The position numbers and the translations under genes are program-made. The notes under the pieces are model-generated. The model was not told where the DNA came from. It searched no databases and saw nothing but the letters and a program-made list of their open reading frames with translations. From NCBI RefSeq assembly GCF_900107815.1, contig NZ_FNRK01000001.1, positions 62,001 through 126,000 of the forward strand: a stretch of 64,000 bases of DNA. The letters run 5' to 3'. Shown here piece after piece: positions 57,649-64,000 of this stretch; within the stretch, counting starts at the first letter, position 1; each line of letters begins with the position of its first letter. The stretch comes from Eubacterium aggregans. Lineage in GTDB: Bacteria > Bacillota > Clostridia > Eubacteriales > Eubacteriaceae.

Positions 57649-58932
57649 TCACACCATCAACCGCACGATGAATACCCCGGATTCCACGGTGTAGTCAAAG
57701 GCGGCATCGTACCGTTTCGTAAAGGCCAAGACGCTTTGGAGACCCAAGCCGTGGCCATCACCCTTGGAAGTCGGCGGCAGCGCGGCGCCATCGGTACTCA
57801 TTTGACTGCTACAGGTATTTCGAATTTCAAAAACCAATCGCCCTTTAAAACGATTGGCCGTGATTCTGACCCAGCGGTCCCCCATCACCTGGGCAGCTCC
57901 CTCTACGGCATTCTCTAAGAGATTGGAAATAACCGTGGCCAGTTCGAATTCTGGTACAGCCAAATCCTCCGGAATGTCCAGGGCCGTGGTCAGGGTGATG
58001 TTAGATTCAGCGGCCATGACGGCCAAATAACTGACAACCCCGTTAATGGCACTGTTCTCACAGTAGCGCTCTACCCGAACAGCATCCAGACTTTCTTCCA
58101 CTGCCCTTAGAACATCCCGGGCCTGCTCTACCTGGCCCATTTTGAGGTAACTGTCAATAATCCGTACCCGATGACGCATATCATGGCGTAGAATGGCGGT
58201 TGCCTCTTCCCCCTTTCGGATATTCCCACTTTCCCGCTCCAAATGTTTGGTGTAACTTTGGAGGTAGTCATTGGCCCGAAGTAAAGACAGCTCCTTTCGG
58301 TTTTGACTCAGGATCTGAAAAATCAAGGCGTAGTCAATAAAAAGAATGAGCAGGACCATCAGGGTTCCCAGGCCATTGGTGGGAACGGTGTAGATATTGG
58401 TCGCCCAAACCACCATGGTGTAGACCGCCGCATAGAATAATGCCGGTACCAGACACAGGCTCCCCCATCCCGTTTTTCGGTGCCGCAATTCTTCAAAATA
58501 ATGCTGGCGCAGGAACTTCCCAAGGGTAAAGAAAAGAACGACATATGCCCCGGCCTGAACGAATAGTGCCAATCGGTCATTTCCAGTGAAGATATGGATT
58601 AAAGACCAGCAGACACTTCCCACCAAAACATAGGCGGCCCCGGTAATCCCTGTGAAGAGCCCTCTAAAATCCCGATATTGATTAATCCAAAGGACCGTTC
58701 CCTGGGTTACCAGAATGGTCAGGATGGTAATGAGGATCATGGTCCCTTCACTCACCCCACCAAAAAGCATGATCCAATTCCCCACACCAATGAGGACAAA
58801 ACAAATCCCCGCAATGGCACAGGTTTTACTAAGGCTGTAGCGGCGCTCTGAAAAGTAAATGGTAAAGGCCAGCATAACCAGTAGGGAAAAAAGATACTGC
58901 CAAAATTTTGGTTCCATAAGGGTCATCATCAT
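57649..58932 (-). CDS. GHKL sensor histidine kinase, AgrC-like
   Basis: Protein of 427 residues. The first 200 residues form six or seven membrane spans. The kinase part has the H-box AILRHDMRHRVRIIDSYLKMG, as in LytS/AgrC-type kinases, the N-box VISNLLENAVEGAAQ and a G-box in GDGHGLGLQSVLAF. These sensors usually detect peptides or cell-surface stress and phosphorylate a LytTR regulator. Its start overlaps the stop of the LytTR gene by four bases. No AgrD-like precursor peptide or AgrB protease gene is seen nearby. Confidence 0.88.
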   Translation of the reverse strand: MMMTLMEPKFWQYLFSLLVMLAFTIYFSERRYSLSKTCAIAGICFVLIGVGNWIMLFGGVSEGTMILITILTILVTQGTVLWINQYRDFRGLFTGITGAAYVLVGSVCWSLIHIFTGNDRLALFVQAGAYVVLFFTLGKFLRQHYFEELRHRKTGWGSLCLVPALFYAAVYTMVVWATNIYTVPTNGLGTLMVLLILFIDYALIFQILSQNRKELSLLRANDYLQSYTKHLERESGNIRKGEEATAILRHDMRHRVRIIDSYLKMGQVEQARDVLRAVEESLDAVRVERYCENSAINGVVSYLAVMAAESNITLTTALDIPEDLAVPEFELATVISNLLENAVEGAAQVMGDRWVRITANRFKGRLVFEIRNTCSSQMSTDGAALPPTSKGDGHGLGLQSVLAFTKRYDAAFDYTVESGVFIVRLMV

Positions 58933-59672
58933 CCATCACCCATTCCCCGGGCGGCGGCATAGGCAAGCCAGACCCGTCGCACAGGGGTCACCTGGCTGCG
59001 GCTCACGGGAATCCGCTGCCCATTGTCTAAAAACAAGCTGTCCCCCATAAAATCATTGACATAGAGCAGATTCACCACAAAGGATTTATGGCATTGTACA
59101 AAGCCCGGGGCTTCCAACAGACTGGCTACCGAGGTTTCAAAGCTGCTCCGATTGGTAACCCCCACCAGCCGGTTGCCGCCCGCCAGAACGAGATTCACAC
59201 AGCGGGACACGTTTTCTGCATAACAGATTTGGTTCATGGGGACCTCCAGCTTATCCCCCCGGATATGGAGACAAAACTTCTTTTCGTCCTGGGCAAGGCG
59301 TTTAGCCACCCGTTTAAGGACATAGACTACCTTTTCCTGCTCCACGGGCTTGATTAAATAGTCCAGGGCATGGACACTGTAGGCATCCAAGGCGAATTCC
59401 GGGGAGCTGGTGGTATAGGCGATATCCGCCCTTTCATCCCCCAGGCGAATCTGCTGCCCCAGGTCAATGCCATGGATATCCGGCATGAGTAAATCCAGGA
59501 AATACAAATCAAAGGTCTGTCCCTCCTGAAGCTTTTCCATCAAGGCCCCACCCCCTTCAAAAACACTGAGCCCGGCCGGCCGAATTTTTAGAGACTCCTG
59601 GGCCGTCCTTACCGTCTGGCACATCCATTTTAAATCCTCTATATTATCGTCGCAGACAGCTATTCGCATCAT
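58929..59672 (-). CDS. LytTR-family response regulator
   Basis: Regulator of about 247 residues. The receiver domain has RIAVCDDNIEDLKW and the phosphorylation site in DLYFLDLLMPDIHG. The LytTR DNA-binding domain follows with LEVPMNQICYAENVSRCVN, FVQCHKSFVVNLLYV and RIPVSRSQ. The ATG at 59672 or 59669 follows GAGGTGAGG. It forms a two-component system with the overlapping AgrC-like kinase. Upstream, 59694-59880 has AT-rich sequence with a possible TATACT box on the minus strand but no clear LytTR repeats that I can defend. Confidence 0.88.
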   Translation of the reverse strand: MMRIAVCDDNIEDLKWMCQTVRTAQESLKIRPAGLSVFEGGGALMEKLQEGQTFDLYFLDLLMPDIHGIDLGQQIRLGDERADIAYTTSSPEFALDAYSVHALDYLIKPVEQEKVVYVLKRVAKRLAQDEKKFCLHIRGDKLEVPMNQICYAENVSRCVNLVLAGGNRLVGVTNRSSFETSVASLLEAPGFVQCHKSFVVNLLYVNDFMGDSLFLDNGQRIPVSRSQVTPVRRVWLAYAAARGMGDG

Positions 59673-59881
59673 CCTCACCTCTTTACACTTCATTCATCCA
59701 CGGTAAGCACCTAGGGTGGCTTTCCCTTATGTATTAGTATAATATAATCCGTGGGATCATCGCATCAAAAAATATAAATGCCCTTACAAATTCTACGCAA
59801 TTTTGTGCCTTTTTTGCACATTCCTTCCTTTTAGGGGGGTATTCTTCTTAATACAACAGATTCTGTTATGCGGTGGAAATC

Positions 59882-59936
59882 AAAAATAAGGCATTCCATA
59901 TAAAAGCAAGCTTTTAATAGAACGCCTTATTTTTTG
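59882..59936 (-). terminator. Terminator of the aconitase-family gene
   Basis: On the minus strand AAAAATAAGGCGTTC pairs with GAATGCCTTATTTTT across an internal AAAAGC/GCTTTT stem. The arm ends in T. It lies 38 bases past the stop codon. Confidence 0.85.
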
Positions 59937-59974
59937 TTTTATACTTCGGTTAATCTAGGAGTGATGACCCCAAT

Positions 59975-62251
59975 CTACCGGTTTCGGTTGTAATTAATCA
60001 GGCAGCCGGCCTTGACGATTTTCTTTTCATCCTCGGTCATGGGGGCGATGTAAAGGGTGATCGCTCTAACGATATCCCCCAGCACATAGGCCTTTATTTC
60101 TTTCATATCTCCATCCAGCGCCGCTCTGACCCCGGGGATGTAGATATAATCCCCCACCTCGAAGTCCGGCTCCGCTGCCATTTGGAAGGGCAGCATCCCC
60201 CAGTTCATTACATTGGAGCGATAACGCTTAGTGGCGTATTCCTTGGCGATGTTGGCCAGGCCCCCAATGACCCGCTGGCAACTGGCGGCCTGTTCCCGGG
60301 CAGAACCATCCCCAGGCTTGACGCAGTAGATCATGCTGCCAATCTCAATCTCCTGGGCCGGGGCTTCCGGGCTGATTTCTGCAATCTGGGCATAAATGGG
60401 TGCCAGCTCCTGGGCCGTGTCCACCGGATTTTCTCCGGCCACCCGAGCCTTTTCAATGGCATCCACTACCTTGCTCCGGCCCACGTATTCCGGGTCCCGC
60501 CGGGAGAGGGTGAATTCTGCCAGTCCCAAAGGATTGGAACGGTAGGAGGAGGTTTCCCCAGAGGGGATCAGCTCATCGGTGGTGGTAACCTCATCCATGA
60601 TTTTGGAACATACCTTCAACAGGATGTTGTCCGCCAATGGACTCATTTCCGGCCAATCCTTAATATTGGGGCCGTACACCAGGTTATCTTTGGTTTCCGC
60701 CTTTTCAAAGCCCTGGTACACCCGGACCTTATAAGGCGCATCGTCATAATGGTATTCCGGTGCCACATAATCGTCCGCGTAGGCCGTGGCAGAAGTCAGT
60801 ACCCCACCGTTTGCCGCAGAGGCGGCAATGGACCGGGCATCCATGAGTGCCACAGCGGAAAGCTGACCCACCCCAGGCTTAGAACCTTCCCGGTTGGGGA
60901 AGTTACGGGTGGTGTGGCGGATGGACAGGGCATTGTTGGCCGGGGTATCCCCTGCCCCAAAGCAAGGCCCGCAGAAGGCGGTTTTAATGGTAGCCCCTGC
61001 CGCCATCAGGTCGGCAATGGCCCCCTTCTTCACCAGATCCAGGAAAACGGGCTGGGAGGAGGGGTAAACCGCCAGGGTAAATTCGTCGTTGCCGATACCA
61101 GCGTTCTTTAGGATGTGGGCGGCTTCCATAATATTGGAATAGGTCCCCCCGGCACACCCCGCAATAATCCCCTGCTGGACAGTCAGCTTCCCATCCACAA
61201 TTTTATCGGTCAGGGAGAACTGCACATCCGTCCCTTTCGTAAATTCCAGGGCCTCGGTTTCCACCTTATGGAGGATATCGGCCAGGTTGGCGTTGAGCAC
61301 GTCGATTTCGTAGGTATTGCTGGGGTGGAAGGGCAGGGCGATCATGGGCTTAACCGTGCTTAAGTCCACGTAGACCATGCCGTCATAGTAGGCCACCTCT
61401 TCAGGCTTCAGCTTCTTGTAGGCGTCTGCCCGGCCGTGCTGTGCCAGGAAGGCTCGGGTATCCTCATCCGTCTGCCAGATGGAGGTGAGGCAGGTGGTTT
61501 CCGTGGTCATAACATCCACACCGTTACGGTAGTCTGTCTCCATGGATGCAATCCCCGGCCCCACGAATTCCATGACCTTATTCTTCACATAGCCGTTTTT
61601 AAAGACCGCCCCGATGATGGCCAGGGCAATATCCTGGGGTCCCACCCCGGGCTGGGGTGCGCCATCCAGATACACCGCCACTACCCCAGGGTAATTAATA
61701 TCATAGGTATCGCACAGGAGCTGCTTAACCAGCTCCCCGCCCCCTTCGCCAATGGCCATGGTGCCCAGGGCACCGTAGCGGGTGTGGCTGTCGGAGCCTA
61801 GAATCATCTTGCCGCAGCCGGCCATGGTTTCCCGCATATACTGATGAATCACGGCTTGATGGGGGGGAACATAAATCCCGCCGTATTTCTTGGCAGCGGA
61901 GAGACCGAAGACGTGGTCGTCCTCATTGATGGTCCCCCCCACGGCGCACAGAGAGTTGTGGCAGTTGGTGAGCACGTAGGGAATGGGGAATTTTTCCATC
62001 CCCGAGGCCTTAGCCGTCTGGACGATCCCCACGAAGGTAATATCGTGGGAGGCCATGGCGTCGAATTTCACCTTCAGTGCGTCCATGTTCCCCGAGGTAT
62101 TATGGGCTTCTAAAATGCTATAGGCCATGGTGCCCTTGCTGGCATCGGCGGCATTCACCGCCTGGCCGGTGGCGGCCTTCACCCCCTGGGCATCCTCAAA
62201 AATCTCGGTGCCCTTCACTAGATAGACACCGCCGTCGTATAATTTAACCAT
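59975..62251 (-). CDS. Aconitase-family hydratase
   Basis: Protein of 758 residues of the aconitase superfamily with the [4Fe-4S] ligand cysteines in [13 protein letters not shown] and [12 protein letters not shown]. Other blocks are [33 protein letters not shown]-like [11 protein letters not shown], and the swivel domain with [12 protein letters not shown]. The order of domains is the standard one with the swivel domain last. Relatives in Clostridia are annotated as aconitate hydratase or simply as hydratase, so citrate is the likely but unproven substrate. The ATG follows AGGAGG. It is a single gene behind an extended -10 promoter. Confidence 0.85.
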   Translation of the reverse strand: MVKLYDGGVYLVKGTEIFEDAQGVKAATGQAVNAADASKGTMAYSILEAHNTSGNMDALKVKFDAMASHDITFVGIVQTAKASGMEKFPIPYVLTNCHNSLCAVGGTINEDDHVFGLSAAKKYGGIYVPPHQAVIHQYMRETMAGCGKMILGSDSHTRYGALGTMAIGEGGGELVKQLLCDTYDINYPGVVAVYLDGAPQPGVGPQDIALAIIGAVFKNGYVKNKVMEFVGPGIASMETDYRNGVDVMTTETTCLTSIWQTDEDTRAFLAQHGRADAYKKLKPEEVAYYDGMVYVDLSTVKPMIALPFHPSNTYEIDVLNANLADILHKVETEALEFTKGTDVQFSLTDKIVDGKLTVQQGIIAGCAGGTYSNIMEAAHILKNAGIGNDEFTLAVYPSSQPVFLDLVKKGAIADLMAAGATIKTAFCGPCFGAGDTPANNALSIRHTTRNFPNREGSKPGVGQLSAVALMDARSIAASAANGGVLTSATAYADDYVAPEYHYDDAPYKVRVYQGFEKAETKDNLVYGPNIKDWPEMSPLADNILLKVCSKIMDEVTTTDELIPSGETSSYRSNPLGLAEFTLSRRDPEYVGRSKVVDAIEKARVAGENPVDTAQELAPIYAQIAEISPEAPAQEIEIGSMIYCVKPGDGSAREQAASCQRVIGGLANIAKEYATKRYRSNVMNWGMLPFQMAAEPDFEVGDYIYIPGVRAALDGDMKEIKAYVLGDIVRAITLYIAPMTEDEKKIVKAGCLINYNRNR

Positions 62252-62371
62252 CGTCTTCCTCCTGTTTCGTCAATATGCACGTCCATCGACGGCCACGCTC
62301 GTCCCTTTTCAGGTCGCCAGCGGGCCCCTTGAACCATTATGTATTCTGTATCCAATCTTTGCTTTGCTAGT

Positions 62372-62380
62372 ATTATATCA
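62372..62380 (-). promoter_or_regulatory. Extended -10 promoter of the aconitase-family gene
   Basis: The minus strand reads TGATATAAT, a TGn extended -10 element with a perfect TATAAT (62377-62372). The -35 region is poor. The distance to the start codon is 121 bases and the leader shows no riboswitch that I can recognise. Confidence 0.55.
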
Positions 62381-62434
62381 CAAGATTCCTGTCGATAAAA
62401 TGAAAAAAATACAGGTGGTCCCTGGCGGTGACCA

Positions 62435-62923
62435 TTATTCCTCCGCCGTGGGGGCACCCAGCTGCGTTAGTGTCTCCCCGGCGATGCGGTAGACCGTCCA
62501 GTCCGACATGGGCTCCGCCCCCATCCCCCGATAAAAATCGATGCTGCTCTGGTTCCAGTCCAGGCACCACCACTCCAGGCGGCCGCATTTCCGCTCCACG
62601 GCAATCTGCGCCAGGCGCGATAAAATAGCCTTGCCGTATCCCCGGCCCTGGTACTCCGGCCTGACGTAGAGATCCTCCAGATACAGGCCCGCCCGGCCCA
62701 GGAAGGTGGAGAAATTGTGGAAGAAGAGGGCGAAGCCCACCTCACAATCGCCCTCTAAGGCGAAGATGACCTCGGCCTTCTTTTGCTCGAAGAGCCATTC
62801 CTCCAGCAGCGCCTCCGTGGCCACTACCTCGTCGGTCATTTTCTCATAGGCCGCCAGCTCCTTGATGAAGGTTAAAATCAGCGGGACATCCGCCCGCACA
62901 GCGTTTCGAAATGTGCTATTCAT
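62435..62923 (-). CDS. GNAT-family N-acetyltransferase
   Basis: Acetyltransferase of 162 residues. The acetyl-CoA pyrophosphate loop is VRPEYQGRGYGKAI, preceded by LYLEDLYV and followed by LDWNQSSIDFYRGMGAEPM. This layout is that of the diamine/SAT-type subgroup (NSTFRNAVRADVPLILTFIKELAAYEKM at the start). Members acetylate polyamines, aminoglycosides or small amines; the substrate is not readable. The ATG follows AAGGAGG. It stands alone between two terminators or promoters. Confidence 0.88.
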   Translation of the reverse strand: MNSTFRNAVRADVPLILTFIKELAAYEKMTDEVVATEALLEEWLFEQKKAEVIFALEGDCEVGFALFFHNFSTFLGRAGLYLEDLYVRPEYQGRGYGKAILSRLAQIAVERKCGRLEWWCLDWNQSSIDFYRGMGAEPMSDWTVYRIAGETLTQLGAPTAEE

Positions 62924-62971
62924 CCTTGGTTCCTCCTTGTTGATACACGTCTCATTTTTTTCGCTGATGCG

Positions 62972-62995
62972 AAAAAAAGCGCCAGTGACGGCGCT
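62972..62995 (-). terminator. Terminator of the PfkB kinase gene
   Basis: On the minus strand AGCGCC, the loop GTCACT and GGCGCT form a GC-rich stem followed by seven T. It lies 47 bases past the stop codon of the kinase. Confidence 0.85.
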
Positions 62996-63041
62996 CTAAC
63001 AAATGATTTCTCCAGGCTTTCACCCCTTTGGATTATAGCAT

Positions 63042-64000
63042 TTATCGGGGACAAGATGTTGTTTTTTTGCGACACAATGCCTCAATGGCCTCCGGACCGG
63101 GCATCGATGGGATGGCCCCATACCCCGTTGTAGTCAAACCACCGGCGGCATTGGCCCGGCGAAAGAATGCCATCAGTTCCTTTTCCTTGAGGTAGGGGAG
63201 GTCCTCCACGCACATAGGGCTGAGCTGATGCAGGAGGGCTCCAAAGAAGGCATCGCCAGCGCCGGTGGTGTCTACCGCAGCCAGAGAAAACGCCGGAACG
63301 TACCCCTTGGCGGACCCATTGAAGAAATAAGCCCCTTGATGTCCCAGAGTGACGCACACCAGGGTGGGACCGGCTTCATAGAGGGCCGCTGCTGCCCGCT
63401 CCAAATCCGCTTCCCCTGTCAGCAATCGGGCCTCCTCCTCGGATACCTTGAGGATATCCGCATAGGCAAGACCGTCTCGCATCGCCTTCACCGCCTGCTG
63501 CTCATTGGCCCAGAGCAGGGGCCGATAGTTGGGATCGTAACTGATCATGGCACCACTGTACCGGGCGAGGGCCACCGCCGTCAGCGTCGTGGACCGGGTG
63601 GGTTCGTCGGTCAGGGAGACCGATCCAAAATGGAATACCCGGCTATTTTTGATGACGGACATGGCGATTTCGCCCTTGGTCAGAAGGGTATCCGCACATT
63701 GTCGGCGATAGAAGCTGAAGGATCGGTCCCCCCGATCATCCAGATGGACGAAGGCCAGGGTGGTGGGTGCCGTCTCGGTCATCACCAGTCCCTGGCAGTC
63801 CACGCCGTTGTCCTCCAGATTCTGCTTCAGAAAATGGCCAAAGGCATCCTGTCCCACCTTTCCCAGGAAGGCAGTCTTACTCCCCAGCCGAGCCCCCTGG
63901 ACCAATACGTTGGCCGGGGCACCTCCAGGATTAGCCGAAAAGCTTGGACCCATTCCCGCCTCGGTTTCCATGGGGGTAAAGTCGATCAATACTTCGCCGA
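63042..64000 (-). CDS. PfkB-family carbohydrate kinase, fructokinase-like (5' end missing)
   Basis: The gene continues beyond the right edge. The frame at the edge reads GEVLIDFTPME, the classic start region of ScrK-type fructokinases, so only about ten residues are missing. Later motifs are NPGGAPANVLVQGARLG and the PfkB signature DTTGAGDAFFGALL with the catalytic aspartate. The enzyme would phosphorylate fructose or a related ketose with ATP. The visible part has 319 residues. It ends before a strong terminator and its partners, if any, lie outside the window. Confidence 0.88.
   Translation of the reverse strand, partial: GEVLIDFTPMETEAGMGPSFSANPGGAPANVLVQGARLGSKTAFLGKVGQDAFGHFLKQNLEDNGVDCQGLVMTETAPTTLAFVHLDDRGDRSFSFYRRQCADTLLTKGEIAMSVIKNSRVFHFGSVSLTDEPTRSTTLTAVALARYSGAMISYDPNYRPLLWANEQQAVKAMRDGLAYADILKVSEEEARLLTGEADLERAAAALYEAGPTLVCVTLGHQGAYFFNGSAKGYVPAFSLAAVDTTGAGDAFFGALLHQLSPMCVEDLPYLKEKELMAFFRRANAAGGLTTTGYGAIPSMPGPEAIEALCRKKTTSCPR

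Noticed and set aside
57649-59672. A complete agr quorum-sensing system.
   Set aside because: Only the kinase and regulator are present; no AgrB protease or AgrD peptide frame could be found in the flanks.
60182-61111. A 309-codon plus-strand frame opposite the aconitase-family gene.
   Set aside because: It arises from the codon bias of the real gene on the minus strand and has no domain signature.
1-64000. CRISPR arrays, tRNA or rRNA genes and insertion sequences.
   Set aside because: No regularly spaced repeats, no cloverleaf-like or rRNA sequence and no transposase or flanking inverted repeats were recognised by eye.

Overview
The window looks like chromosomal DNA from a strictly anaerobic Firmicute of the class Clostridia, possibly a Eubacteriaceae-like acid-producer. 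The reasons are an oxygen-sensitive 4-hydroxybutyryl-CoA dehydratase very close in motifs to the Clostridium aminobutyricum enzyme, a C_GCAxxG_C_C redox protein, an AgrA/AgrC-type pair, strong GGAGG ribosome binding sites and consensus TTGACA/TATAAT promoters. Genus and species cannot be fixed from sequence alone. I saw no rRNA, tRNA, CRISPR array or insertion sequence.

Layout. (1) 1-7.2 kb: two divergent operons around an RpiR regulator. SDR, glycerol kinase, DeoC and a PTS EIIC run left; RpiR, two zinc alcohol dehydrogenases and a flavoprotein run right. All three promoters carry the same 18-bp palindrome. (2) 7.3-19.2 kb: a leftward run of twelve genes behind a near-perfect sigma-54 promoter, with the cognate PAS-AAA+-Fis activator beside it. 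It joins a lactonase-like hydrolase, 4-hydroxybutyryl-CoA dehydratase, a NifU-like protein, a Cys-rich/FabZ fusion, a CoA-transferase and a DUF1097 membrane protein to an acyl carrier protein, LuxE, LuxC, an AMP-forming acyl ligase and a second metallo-hydrolase. (3) 19.2-23.6 kb: threonine aldolase, a frameshifted RhuM relic, and an AT-rich three-gene cassette (DUF5986-like, XRE-ImmA/IrrE, PBECR-like nuclease) that looks like a mobile toxin-antitoxin or defence unit.

(4) 23.6-29.3 kb: a complete, GC-rich urease operon ureABC-ureI-ureEFGD with an intrinsic-terminator-like hairpin between its promoter and ureA. (5) 29.4-30.1 kb: a small DUF4160/DUF2442 pair. (6) 30.1-34.3 kb: hydantoinase/oxoprolinase A and B with a cupin. 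(7) 34.4-47.1 kb: a large leftward sugar/polyol catabolic locus with split transketolase, a long transaldolase-family protein, four divergent DeoC-family aldolases, a glycerol-1-phosphate-dehydrogenase-like enzyme, an FGGY kinase, a HAD phosphatase, a class II aldolase fused to a PHP domain, and a GntR regulator with palindromic sites in two promoters.

(8) 47.3-59.7 kb: regulation and signalling. A MerR/TipA-type regulator, a four-gene c-di-GMP/hybrid-kinase operon that begins with a truncated KdpD-like kinase, a MATE exporter and an AgrC/LytTR pair. (9) 59.9-64 kb: an aconitase-family hydratase, a GNAT acetyltransferase and the C-terminal part of a PfkB-family fructokinase.

The two least ordinary systems are the sigma-54 operon that couples 4-hydroxybutyrate chemistry to a LuxC/LuxE/ACP acid-reduction module, and the four-DeoC sugar locus. 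The AT-rich nuclease cassette is the best candidate for an uncharacterised defence or toxin-antitoxin unit.
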